The notes under the pieces are model-generated. The model worked only from the letters and a program-made list of their open reading frames with translations, had not been told where the DNA came from and searched no databases. Both the position numbers and the translations under genes were made by a program. DNA of 64,000 bases from positions 236,240 through 300,239 of the forward strand of contig NZ_CP108489.1 of assembly GCF_035987325.1 (NCBI RefSeq). The letters are read 5' to 3'. The DNA is from Streptomyces sp. NBC_01244. GTDB taxonomy: Bacteria; Actinomycetota; Actinomycetes; Streptomycetales; Streptomycetaceae. Below, piece by piece: positions 48,261-57,700 of the stretch. Each line of letters starts with the position of its first letter. The first letter of the stretch is position 1.

Positions 48261-48300
48261 GGTTTCCGTATCCACCCGGAATGGAGCGGATACGGAAACC
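48261..48300. promoter_or_regulatory. 13-bp inverted repeat upstream of jetA
   Basis: Perfect 13-bp arms (48261-48273 and 48288-48300) with a 14-nt loop lie 24-63 bases before the jetA start, next to an AT-rich patch at 48300-48355. No T-run follows on the minus strand, so it may be an operator or leader hairpin for jetABCD as well as a terminator for the operon that stops at 48391. Confidence 0.5.
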
Positions 48301-48390
48301 TTAAAGACGGGCACTGACAAAACCCGGAAAATGGAACAATTATGCGAATTAATCGAGATGCCGGGCGTCGGGCGGCAGCATCGTGTGGGA

Positions 48391-49752
48391 TCAGGCGGCG
48401 ACGCGGTGCTGGGCAAGCTTGTCCAGCATGATCTGGTTGGCTTCCCAGCCGTCCGGGAACTTGGCGCGCACGGACAGATGCACCGGGTCGGTCGAGGGGT
48501 GGCTGTCCAGAAGATCGGCGATGCCCTCGCGGGCGACGACGATGCACGCCTGCCGGTGGCGGGAAGCGAGCACGCACAGTCGCCCGGCCTCCAGATGGAA
48601 GGCGCTGGCGTCCCGGCGGCCGGACAACGGGTGCACGACGATGACGACTTCGAACTCGCGGCCCTGTAGCCGGTTCGCGGTGTCCACTGCCACGCCCGGC
48701 GCGCCGGGGCTGCCGGTCCGGGCGAGCGCGGCCCGGACCAGGTCAGCCTGGTCGCGGTGGGCGACGCCGATGGCGATGTCGCGGGGTTCCAAGGGCCGGC
48801 CGCCCGGGTGGCGCTCGCAAGTGGCAACCGCTCCGCGGTCCAGCAGCCTGCCGGCGAGGTCGGCGGCGGTCTGGAGGGTCTCGGTGTCGGTTCGCGGAAC
48901 GTGCCGGCGGCGCAGTTCGTGCAGGGCCCAGCCGGTGGTGAACGCCTGGACGAGGGTCTCGTCCAGGTCGGTGCGGGCGAACCCGGCGGTGCGGAACCCC
49001 AGGGCACGCGTGTCTTCACCGGTTCCGGCGGTGAAGTGGGTGAATGGGTAGAACGCCCGGGCGATGGTCGGTGCGGCCGAGAGCGGCAGACGCCAAGACA
49101 CCGGCAGCCGGTGCACGGGAATATTCTGATTGTGCTCCAGCATCACGCTGACACCGTTCTGCGTGGGGTCGTGCGGCAACCCGATCCAGCGCTCGGTGCC
49201 AACGATCGCGAACGGGTCCAACTGGCCGGGGTCGCCGACGAACAGGCCCCGCTCGAAGCGTTCGACGATCTGCAACAGCATGTCCGAACGCATCTGGTAG
49301 GCCTCATCCAGGATCGCCCAGCCGAACCTGGCGTCGCGGACGGTGGCCCACTTGGCGGCGGTTCCGACGATGATCCGGCACCCGGCCAGGTCGGCCAGGG
49401 TGCGGCCGACGATGGTGCTCGTCAGGGCACCCAGGGCCGGTGACGGGGTGTAGCCGGTGGCACTCAACCGTCCGACGGCGATGCCGGGATGCTCCCTGGC
49501 CAGACGCATGACCAGGTCGTCGACCTGGTTGTTGGTCTGGGCGACGATGATCGGGCGCTCGCCGCCTTCGGAGAGCTCCTGGGCGGCGCGGGCCACCAGG
49601 GTGCTCTTGCCGGCGCCCGGCGGGGAGTCGACGACCACGGCCCTGTGACGCCCGTCGGCCATGTTCGCGAGGATCGCCTCGGTGGCAGCGGCAGCGGCCG
49701 TTGCAGGGTCGGGCACGACCCGTTCCGGTGTCATGCTGGTGTCAGTCCTCAT
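48391..49752 (-). CDS. SF1 helicase (Upf1/Dna2-like)
   Basis: The 453-aa protein has a full set of SF1 helicase motifs: Walker A PPGAGKST (about 44-51), motif Ia VAQTNNQ, motif II LDEAYQ, motif III GDPGQLDPF, motif IV SWRLP, motif V NRLQGREFEVV and motif VI LASRHRQ. This order and the GREF motif V are closest to the Upf1/Dna2 branch that moves 5' to 3'. It is the last gene of a four-gene operon with a Cas4-like nuclease. ATG 49752 is chosen because GAGGAG lies upstream; it overlaps the preceding gene by 11 nt. A role in DNA-end processing or defence is inferred. Confidence 0.88.
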   Translation of the reverse strand: MRTDTSMTPERVVPDPATAAAAATEAILANMADGRHRAVVVDSPPGAGKSTLVARAAQELSEGGERPIIVAQTNNQVDDLVMRLAREHPGIAVGRLSATGYTPSPALGALTSTIVGRTLADLAGCRIIVGTAAKWATVRDARFGWAILDEAYQMRSDMLLQIVERFERGLFVGDPGQLDPFAIVGTERWIGLPHDPTQNGVSVMLEHNQNIPVHRLPVSWRLPLSAAPTIARAFYPFTHFTAGTGEDTRALGFRTAGFARTDLDETLVQAFTTGWALHELRRRHVPRTDTETLQTAADLAGRLLDRGAVATCERHPGGRPLEPRDIAIGVAHRDQADLVRAALARTGSPGAPGVAVDTANRLQGREFEVVIVVHPLSGRRDASAFHLEAGRLCVLASRHRQACIVVAREGIADLLDSHPSTDPVHLSVRAKFPDGWEANQIMLDKLAQHRVAA

Positions 49753-51250
49753 TGCCCCACTCCTCTGCTGCGGCGTCCTCGGGAACGGCGGAATCGGTGT
49801 CGCTCTCGTCCGTGGCACTGTGGGTCCACGGGGCGGCGTCGGAGGCCGGGAACTGCGGTGCCGGGCGCCACCCCGGGTCGGGCAGGTAGGCGACGGGCTG
49901 GCCCGACTCCGGGACGGTGCCCTGCTTCGGGACGCGGCCGCGTCCCATGCCGCCGGTGATTTCCACCGTGACCCGTGTGGTGTCGCCGTCGGGGAGGACG
50001 GAGACGATCATGGCCTTGTGGCCGGCCGGCTGGGACGGGCTGATCAGCTTGGTGTCGGCGGCCAGCCGCACGGGATCCTTGGTACGGATGGTGACGCGTG
50101 GCCGCGGCACCTGCCTGTTCTTGTCCGTGGTGACCGTCCGGCCGGGTTCGGCCTCCACGACCGTCCCGGCGAACGCCTCACCGGCGCTGCGCCGGTCGGC
50201 CAGCACGAAACGATCGTCGAACGCCATGTCGGACTCGAATTCGACCAGTGCGCGCTCCAGCCAGCCCAGCCGCCGGGCAGCACCGATCGCGGTGTCCCGC
50301 TTGCGCTGCGGAAGCCCGCCGGAGTCCCGGTAGTCCGAGTAGCCCGTGAATGCCTTGCAGTCACCCTCGAAGCGCTTGGCGGTCCGCGGTGCCTCGGGAA
50401 CGGAGCGGAGCAGCGATATGGCCTGCCACACCATGCGCCAGGTGGGCTGGGTCTGTCCCGCGATCAGTTCCCGCAGTTCGGTCTCGGCGGTGGCCAGCGC
50501 GTGCGGGTCGTCGAGCGTGCGGGCCGTGTCGAACTTTCTGATCGCCGGGGCCAGGTCGCGGTTGTCGAACTCGGGGGAGGTCGCCGGGCCCGCCGGCGGG
50601 CACACGTCCGGGTTCTCCGCATCGGCCATGGCCTGCTCGACGCTCAAGCCCGACGGAGGAGCGATCCAGGCCATGAGAGAGGCGAGGTTCTGGTCTTCGA
50701 GCGTGCTCTGCCCGGTCGCCCAGTGCTCGGCGAGCATCCCGGTGACGGGCAGCAGCATGGAGGTGCCGGCCTGTTCGGCCCTGTCTGCCAGGAACGTCAG
50801 CCACATGCCGAACTCCGGTACGACATCCGGCACCGCGTAGAGACCGGACGTCGCGCGGAACCGGCACATGCGTCCCAGATCGGCCAGGGCTTTGACGCCG
50901 CCGGGGTTGGGTACCAGGATCTGCGGTGCGTCGGTGTACCGGGAACGCTCGCCTTCTCCGCGGCGGTCCTGGCGGAAGGAGTCGATGTAGTCCATCACGA
51001 TCTGGCCGAGGCCGGCGGCGAACGCGAACCGCTGGTCCCGGTTGCGGGGCTGGGTCACGACCAGCAGGGTCCCGCTCCTCTTGGCGGAGCCGACCATCGC
51101 GGCCAAGGGCGCTCCGGCCTCGCCGGCCATGGCCAGCGGGACGATCACCAGCGGCCGGGCGGACAGATGCCGGTGCCGGAACTCGGTCAGGGGCACCGCC
51201 TGCATCGACTCCATCGCCTGCACGTGCGCCAGCGCCGACAGCGTGCTCAT
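49742..51250 (-). CDS. Unrecognised 502-aa protein of the helicase-nuclease operon
   Basis: I do not recognise this protein. The N-terminal 180 residues have a Rossmann-like alternation of hydrophobic strands and helices (LVIVPLAMAG, TLLVVTQPRN, QILVPNPGG) but no Walker A. The middle is helical; residues about 360-450 are beta-rich; the last 40 are acidic and likely disordered. No signal peptide or membrane segment is seen. Its start overlaps the nuclease stop by 4 nt and its end overlaps the helicase start, so it is coupled to both and probably works with them. Confidence 0.8.
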   Translation of the reverse strand: MSTLSALAHVQAMESMQAVPLTEFRHRHLSARPLVIVPLAMAGEAGAPLAAMVGSAKRSGTLLVVTQPRNRDQRFAFAAGLGQIVMDYIDSFRQDRRGEGERSRYTDAPQILVPNPGGVKALADLGRMCRFRATSGLYAVPDVVPEFGMWLTFLADRAEQAGTSMLLPVTGMLAEHWATGQSTLEDQNLASLMAWIAPPSGLSVEQAMADAENPDVCPPAGPATSPEFDNRDLAPAIRKFDTARTLDDPHALATAETELRELIAGQTQPTWRMVWQAISLLRSVPEAPRTAKRFEGDCKAFTGYSDYRDSGGLPQRKRDTAIGAARRLGWLERALVEFESDMAFDDRFVLADRRSAGEAFAGTVVEAEPGRTVTTDKNRQVPRPRVTIRTKDPVRLAADTKLISPSQPAGHKAMIVSVLPDGDTTRVTVEITGGMGRGRVPKQGTVPESGQPVAYLPDPGWRPAPQFPASDAAPWTHSATDESDTDSAVPEDAAAEEWGNED

Positions 51251-52386
51251 GCCACACCCCCGAGGTCATCCAGTTCGGTACGCAGCCGTGCGGCGTGCCG
51301 CAGGGCCGCGGCCATCTCCACCTGGTCCTCGCTCGGCTTCAGTTCTCCGCGCGCCAGCCCCATGACCATGGTCGTGGTGTCGATTCCACCGAACTGGTCG
51401 CGCACCACCGGCCCGAGGACATCCAGCGAGGCCTCCGCGCGGGCGCGGGCGCGGCAGTAGAACGCCATTTCGCAGTGGTTCAGGCAGTCCGGGCGGTACG
51501 TCGCGAGGACCTGGTCCAGCGCCTCGGTCAGCTCCTCGGCCGGGCGCCGGGGCCGATCCTCCGCGTCCGGGGCAAGGTCGAAGGTGAGGTCCTCGGGCAG
51601 CAGGTCCACCAGGTCCCCGATGCGTGCGATGCGGGACAGCTGACGCGTCAGGGCGGCCACCTGCTTGCGGGCGTCGACGAACGCTCCGGTCGGGCGGTTG
51701 GTGAAGTCCTTCGGCGCGACCAGCACGATCGTGTCGGAGACGACGTCCTTGCTGATGCCGGCCCGCCCGAGCAGGTCGCGCAGCGCGATGATGTAAGCGC
51801 ACGCCTGCGTGGTCGCCGCCCGTACCTGGGTGGGGGCGGCCTGCTCGTCGATGATCGGGAAGCTCTTGATCTCCACGACGTGGAAGCGTCCGTCGATGCG
51901 GAAGGCCACCAGGTCCGGTTCCAGGTACGCCTTGTGCCCGCCGATCTGCAGGCACAGCATCGGGTGGTCGAACAAGGTGCCGTCGCCCTCGCCCCGGGCG
52001 GCCCGCAGCAGGACTTCCTCGGTGCGCTCATGGCGCTCCTTGGAACGGCCGTCGCCGCCGACGTCGTTCAGGTCCTGGTACCCCACCTCCGGCAGCGTCA
52101 GTTCCAGGGTCTCGCGCAGGACGCGCAGGAGCTCCGCGCAGCCGTTGTCCTTCACCATCGCCTCGAAGGCGTTGCCGCGGGTGATGGCGAAGGAGGACTG
52201 GCCGAAGGACGGGGGGTGGCCGACATGTGTGGCGATTGCGGCCTTGTCGGAGCCGGAGGCGTCCAGCAAAGCCCGCAGCGTGCAGCGCGGGTTGTTCTCC
52301 AGGGCCGCCAGCGACCGGGCGTTGTAGTCCAGGCGTTTCGCGGATCCGCGCAGTGCGGCGAGGCGGTCGTCGACTGGTTCTTTCAC
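51247..52386 (-). CDS. Fe-S cluster PD-(D/E)XK nuclease, Cas4/AddB-like
   Basis: The 379-aa protein shows the RecB-family nuclease motifs: Glu75 in GNAFE, Asp158 in EPDLVAF, the catalytic pair in VEIKSF (Glu172, Lys174) and QACAY (Gln194, Tyr198). Four cysteines are placed as in Fe-S nucleases of the Cas4/AddB/Dna2 type: one N-terminal (Cys35) and three C-terminal (Cys301, Cys305, Cys311). The spacing CxxxCxxxxxC is close to, not identical with, the common CxxCxxxxxC. There is no cas1/cas2 or repeat array nearby, so it is not CRISPR-linked. With the helicase two genes downstream it probably forms a resection or DNA-degrading pair. Confidence 0.85.
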   Translation of the reverse strand: MKEPVDDRLAALRGSAKRLDYNARSLAALENNPRCTLRALLDASGSDKAAIATHVGHPPSFGQSSFAITRGNAFEAMVKDNGCAELLRVLRETLELTLPEVGYQDLNDVGGDGRSKERHERTEEVLLRAARGEGDGTLFDHPMLCLQIGGHKAYLEPDLVAFRIDGRFHVVEIKSFPIIDEQAAPTQVRAATTQACAYIIALRDLLGRAGISKDVVSDTIVLVAPKDFTNRPTGAFVDARKQVAALTRQLSRIARIGDLVDLLPEDLTFDLAPDAEDRPRRPAEELTEALDQVLATYRPDCLNHCEMAFYCRARARAEASLDVLGPVVRDQFGGIDTTTMVMGLARGELKPSEDQVEMAAALRHAARLRTELDDLGGVA

Positions 52387-52434
52387 GGTCTCGTAGATCC
52401 TTGCGGGGGAGAAGAAGGATGCGGGAGATGGAAA

Positions 52435-53280
52435 TCAGGCACGGGCGGACCGCAGATGTGTGACGCCCCGCAGGGGCGCGCCGAACAACTGCTCGTTGTC
52501 ACCGAGGGACTTGCGGGCCTGCCGCGCGGCGGCCGCCCGGGTGGCACGGTCGGTGTCGGTATGCACGTCCAGCTCGGCCTGGGCGGCGCCGATCACCTGC
52601 TGCACATCCAGCGCGCCCCCGTGACCGGAGGCGATCCTCGGCATGGCGTCGGGGATGTTGACGGCGAAGCGCCACAGTAGCCGCAGGGCCTCCGGACTGG
52701 GCCCGTCCGCAGTGGACTCGGCTGAGGTATGCACCGCTTCGGCGATGCGGAGCGCGCCGGTGAGGAAGTCCACGCGCGGGGACAGCGGACCGATGACGCG
52801 GTGCTCCAGCGTCCAGGTGCTGATCGTGATCAGTGCCCGCACCGGTGTCAGCAGGTCGTGCGCCAGTGCCGGGCACAGGTAGTACGGCCGGGCTCCCGGA
52901 CTGGAGCGGTAGGAGCGCTCCTCGTCCCGGCGCAGGCTGGAGAGCTTGGACGCGGAGAGCTCTCCCGGGAAGAACGCCTCGTGCACGCCGACGATCAGCT
53001 TGGGCGCGGCCGGGACCCCGAGGAGCATCAGGGCACGGTGGACGTGTTCGCGTGCCGGGAGCTGCGATCCCCGGGCGGCCGGAGCGGTTTCCGGTGCTGG
53101 GCGGGGCGGGGCAGCCGCAGGTTCGTCGGCGTCGATGAGGGCGTCCCAGGCCCGCTCGGCGCGGCGCAGCTGCATCCGCAGCTCGCCGGCCCGTTCGGTG
53201 TCACCGGCGGCGGCGGCGTCGCGGATCGCGCGGCGCAGGGTGCCGATGCTCTTCTCCAGGGCGTCCAGCGGATCACTCAT
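52435..53280 (-). CDS. Unrecognised 281-aa protein, first gene of the helicase-nuclease operon
   Basis: The function is not recognised. Residues 1-50 form a charged, heptad-like helical segment (TLRRAIRDAAAAG, ELRMQLRRAERAW) that could dimerise. A Pro/Ala-rich linker follows (53-72). A compact domain then includes REHVHRALMLLG and SASKLSSLRRDEERSY, which looks like a helix-turn-helix-type DNA-binding unit, and a mainly helical C-terminus. It leads the operon and sits opposite sbcD across a 132-bp promoter region, so it may be a regulator or a DNA-binding subunit. Confidence 0.75.
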   Translation of the reverse strand: MSDPLDALEKSIGTLRRAIRDAAAAGDTERAGELRMQLRRAERAWDALIDADEPAAAPPRPAPETAPAARGSQLPAREHVHRALMLLGVPAAPKLIVGVHEAFFPGELSASKLSSLRRDEERSYRSSPGARPYYLCPALAHDLLTPVRALITISTWTLEHRVIGPLSPRVDFLTGALRIAEAVHTSAESTADGPSPEALRLLWRFAVNIPDAMPRIASGHGGALDVQQVIGAAQAELDVHTDTDRATRAAAARQARKSLGDNEQLFGAPLRGVTHLRSARA

Positions 53281-53412
53281 GTACCAGACCTTACCAGAGT
53301 TCCAGAGTTTTCCAGACTTGTTCCTGTGATTCGGGTACAGTCAGGTCACCGAACCTCCGGCCGCGGCGGCGCAACCCGCGCCGCCCAGCAGGCCGTTCCT
53401 CTGGAGGCACCA
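53281..53412. promoter_or_regulatory. Divergent promoter region with four CCAGA repeats
   Basis: This 132-bp spacer separates the helicase-nuclease operon from sbcDC. CCAGA occurs at 53284, 53294, 53302 and 53312, roughly one helical turn apart, next to the minus-strand start. GGAGG at 53403-53407 serves the sbcD GTG start. No clear -10/-35 pair was found. Confidence 0.4.
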
Positions 53413-54735
53413 GTGACGGGACGCGTTTTCCACACCTCCGACTGGCACTTGGGCCGCCAGATCGGCCGCCATCGACGTGACAGCGAGGTCGACGCCGTCC
53501 TGGACGAGATCATCGCCATCGCCGCGGACTACGGCCCCGACCTGATCGTTCACAGCGGCGACGTCTTCGACAGCCCCCGCCCCAGCCTGGACGACATGCG
53601 ACGTGGGTCAGAGGCGCTCCGCCGCCTCGGCACGATCGCGCCCGTGGTCGTCGTCGCCGGCAACCACGACACCACTCGCGTCCTGGAGTTCCTGGAGTAC
53701 GTCCTCAATGACATGGGCGTCCGCGAGGGAGACCAGGCCCGGGTCCGCTTCGCCACCGAAGCCCGCCCCGACCGACTGCTCCTCGCCGAGTACCCGACCA
53801 GGAACGGGGAGCTCACCCTGCGCATCGGCGCACTGCCCTACCTGCACCCCAACCGCTTCACCTACGACTTCGCTGACCCCGCCCTGACCACCGCGACCTA
53901 CGCCGAGCGCATGCGCACCGTCCAGGCCGAGCTCTACCGCCGTCTGACCGCCGACCGAGGCCCCCGGGATGTCCTCGTCTACGCCGCGCACCTGTTCATC
54001 GAGGGAGCCCTCCCGTCCTACTCCGAGCGGCGGATCTCCCTGAGCACCGAGTACGCGGCTGCGGCCGCAGACCTGCCCGACGTCGGCTACGGCGCCCTCG
54101 GCCACATCCACAAACCCCAGCCCGTCGGCCGTGCCGGATTCCCCGCCTACTACGCCGGCAGCCCCCTGCAGATGGACTTCGGCGAGACAGGCGAAACCAA
54201 GGGCGTCGTACTCGCCGAGATCGGCCCGGGAACCAACCCCCGCATCGAACTCGAACCGCTTACCGCAGGCCGCCGCCTGGTCCGCCTCGAAGGAACCCTG
54301 GAACAGATCGCCCACCACGCCGCCCGTGTGGGGGACGCCTGGGTGAAAGCGGTGGTGAACGTCGACGTCTTCGACCCGTCCCTGCCGGCCACCCTCGCCA
54401 AGATGTTGCCGCGGGCGACGCTCGTCGACATCGACGAGCGCCGCACCGGCACAGCACACCGCGTGCTGGACCGGCAGACCTCCACCACCGAACTGCCCGA
54501 CATCGACGACCTGCTGCACGACTACCTTGCGGACCGCGGCACAGGCGGTTTGGCCCTGGACCGAGCCATGACCGCCTTCACCCACCTGCGGGCCGAACCC
54601 GACGCCGATGATCCCGCACCGTGCTGCGAGCAGACGCTGCTGAGCGCGGCCATCGCCGGCCAGCCCCTCGACGCCATCGACCGCTCAAGCCTTCTCACCA
54701 GCACCGACACCACCGACGCGGAGACGACGCGATGA
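53413..54735 (+). CDS. sbcD: SbcD/Mre11-like exonuclease subunit
   Basis: The 440-aa metallophosphoesterase has all Mre11-type motifs: TSDWHLG near the N-terminus, GDVFD, GNHD, AAHLF and GHIHKPQ. It forms the nuclease subunit of the SbcCD complex, which opens hairpins and trims blocked DNA ends. The GTG at 53413 is chosen because GGAGG lies 5 nt upstream and the TSDWHLG motif starts at residue 8; the frame stays open upstream only because of GC bias. It overlaps sbcC by ATGA. Its neighbours (helicase, Fe-S nuclease, Wadjet) suggest an accessory rather than housekeeping copy, which is an inference. Confidence 0.94.
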   Translation: MTGRVFHTSDWHLGRQIGRHRRDSEVDAVLDEIIAIAADYGPDLIVHSGDVFDSPRPSLDDMRRGSEALRRLGTIAPVVVVAGNHDTTRVLEFLEYVLNDMGVREGDQARVRFATEARPDRLLLAEYPTRNGELTLRIGALPYLHPNRFTYDFADPALTTATYAERMRTVQAELYRRLTADRGPRDVLVYAAHLFIEGALPSYSERRISLSTEYAAAAADLPDVGYGALGHIHKPQPVGRAGFPAYYAGSPLQMDFGETGETKGVVLAEIGPGTNPRIELEPLTAGRRLVRLEGTLEQIAHHAARVGDAWVKAVVNVDVFDPSLPATLAKMLPRATLVDIDERRTGTAHRVLDRQTSTTELPDIDDLLHDYLADRGTGGLALDRAMTAFTHLRAEPDADDPAPCCEQTLLSAAIAGQPLDAIDRSSLLTSTDTTDAETTR

Positions 54736-57700
54736 AACCGATGAAGCTCGCCCTCACCGGATTCCGCAGCTACCCCGCCCAGACCACCGTCGACTTCACC
54801 GGCAGGAGCCTGGTCGCGGTGCTCGGCGACACAGGCGCCGGCAAGAGCAGCCTGCTCGACGCCATCGCCTTCGCCCTGTTCCGCAAAAGCTCCTGGGACG
54901 CCAAGGAACCCCGGCAGCTTATCGCCGACGGCGCACAGGCCATGAGCGTCGAACTCACCTTCGTACACGACGGGCAGAACTGGCGTGTCCACCGCACCAT
55001 GCACGCCACCAACCCGAACGCGGGCCGGCACCACCTGAAAAACCTGGACACCGGCGAGGAGACCGACGGCGCCACACCCGTCGACAACCGCATCAAGACG
55101 GTGCTGCAGATGAGCTACGACACCTTCCTGCGCGTCGGGATGCTCCCGCAGGGCAAGTTCGACCAGCTCCTCACTGCCGCTCCCAAGGAACGCAGTGAAC
55201 GGCTCCGAGAACTATTCGGTGCTGAATCACTGGAAACCGTCCGGAACCTGGCCGTCCGCCACGGCCGCACACTCCAGCAACTGCTGAGCGACGCACGGGC
55301 CAAACGGGCCCCCATGCCGGACAACCCAGAGGAGGCGGCCGCAGCAGCCGGTGCGGCCGCCGACGCGGCCACAGCCCAGGCCGAACGCCTGGACACCGCC
55401 GTAGCCCGCATCACCGCACTGCAGGAAGAAGCCTCGCAAGCCCGGGACACCGCGGCGGCTGCCACCAGCGCCTCCCAGACCCTGGCAACACGCAAGGCGA
55501 CCGACGCCGCCGCCGTCCTCGACACGCTTGACTCCGAGGCCACCGAACTCGCCGCACGGCGCGACACCCTCGACCGGCGTGCCGAGCAGGCTGCGGCCAG
55601 GGAAGAGGAACTGACCGGAGCGATCACCACGGCAGAGACGCAAGGAGAAGGGCGCGACGCCCTCGCCCATGCCGCGATACTCCTGAAGACCCTCGCGGAA
55701 ACCGCCGAGGAACACCGTGGCGAACGCGACCGACTGGCCTCCCTCACCGCACAACTCGACGACGAGCGCGACTCCATCGCCACGGCCGAAACGGAACTGG
55801 CCGAACGCGCCGCACACACCCAAGCGACGGCGGAGGCAGCCCGCACCGCCGCCGAGAACAGTAAGCAGACCCGCACGTGCGCCACCGCAGCCCGCATCGC
55901 GGGGGACGCGGCCCTCTCGGCGGCCCGGCACATCGCCAACACCACGCGCGCCCACACCAGCGCGGTGGGCCGGCAGAAATCCGCCCACGAAGACCTCGGC
56001 CCGGCGGAGGCCATGGCAACCGCGGCCTGCGAAGACCTCACCGCGGCCGAGACACACCTGGAGGCGCTCCGGCTGCGGAAGAAGGCCGCTGCGATTGCCA
56101 CTGAACTACACCCCGACGACGACTGTCCCGTATGCCACCGGCAGCTCCCGGCCGACTTCAACCCCGAGCAGGCCGACGCGCATGAGCTGACCGAGGCGAA
56201 CACGCAACGAGAGCAGGCGAAGACCGCACACGACAAAGTCGTCGAGCTGCGCGCCGAAGCCCGCGCCGCCGTGGCCATCGCCGACCAAGCGGTACTCGAA
56301 CGCGACCAGGAGCACACATGCGCACAGCAGACGGTGCGGGAGAACACCGAGAAGGCGGTACGAGCCTTCCGGAGTCTTGCGGCCCAGGCCGCCGAAGCAG
56401 GCACGGGCTTCGACGCCACATCAGCCTCAGCAAGGCTGACCGCAGCCACTACGGTCCTGGCCACCCCCGGCGCCGCACATCCTGAGCAGGACACAGCGGC
56501 GATCACCGACGCCATCTCCGCCTGCGAACACACGGCCACCGCACACGCCGAACAGCTGAAGGACGAAGAGCACCGCCGCACCGCCGGGATCGAAGCAGAC
56601 CGCAGAACACTGGCAGAACGCACGAAGGCGCACTACCGCGACACCAAAGACGCATCCGCAGCTCACGAGCGCCGCACCCGGGCCGTGGCAAGGACCGCCG
56701 CCGACATCGGCATGCTTCCCGCTCGCATCCGGGCGATGCTGCCGCACGACCCGATCGACGTCGCCACCGCACAGACGGACGCCGCCACCACGGCCGTCAC
56801 CGCCCTGCAGACCGAACTCCAAGAGCTGCTCGACCAGAGGGAAGCAACCCGAGCGGAGAAGAACGCGGTACTCGCCGACCAGCGCACCCTCGACCACGAC
56901 ACCCGAGCCCGCCTTGAACGCCCCCTGGAGAAACTGCGTGACAACCTGGACGCGTGGGCCCAGGCCGCCGTCCAGGCCAGCACACATCTCGATGAGGCTG
57001 ACCGGCCGGCGCTGCCGGCAGCTCCCACGCAGCCGGCGATCGCCGAGGTCCGCCACTACGCCGCCGCCCTCTCGACGACGACCTCGGCACTCGGCGACAA
57101 ACTCACCGAGCGAGCCGCTGTGGCGACAGAACGCGCAGCCGCCGCCGAGAGGCGTCTCGACGAGCATGCAGCCGCACTCGCCGACGTCGACGGCTTCGAC
57201 GCCTCAGCCGACCTGACCACACCCAAATCACTTCACCCGCTCGTTGCCGCAGCCGCGCAGGCAGCCAAAGAGGCCGAAGACCAGCGCTGCAATCAGCGAG
57301 AAGCACAGGACCTGATCAAGCCGGCCGCTGACCTGGACTTCGCCATCACCGCGGGGGAAGCCCGCTATGAAGCCCTCGAGGTACTACGCCGCGAACTGGT
57401 TGACGCCAAGTTCCTGGGCCACCTCACCACGCTGCGAACCCGCGCATTGCTCGGCGTCGCCAGCGACCTGCTCGGGCAGATGTCTGACGGTCGATTCGGT
57501 TTCGCAGACGACTTCGACATCATGAGCCGCAGCTCCGGGGTCGCCCACCACCCGAATCGCTTGTCAGGAGGGGAGAAGTTCATGGCGTCTCTCGCCTTGG
57601 CCCTGGCGCTTGCCGAACTGCACTCCCGCAGCGGGCCGACTCTCGGCTCCCTCTTCCTCGACGAGGGCTTCGCCGCCCTCGACACCACCGCCTTGGACCT

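Noticed and set aside
51247..52386. Cas4 of a CRISPR-Cas system
   Set aside because: The nuclease is Cas4-like, but no cas1, cas2, effector gene or repeat-spacer array is in the window.
52729..53412. Upstream extension of sbcD in the same frame
   Set aside because: The frame is open only by GC bias and overlaps the opposite gene; Mre11 proteins begin just before the TSDWHLG motif, which fits the GTG at 53413 with GGAGG upstream.
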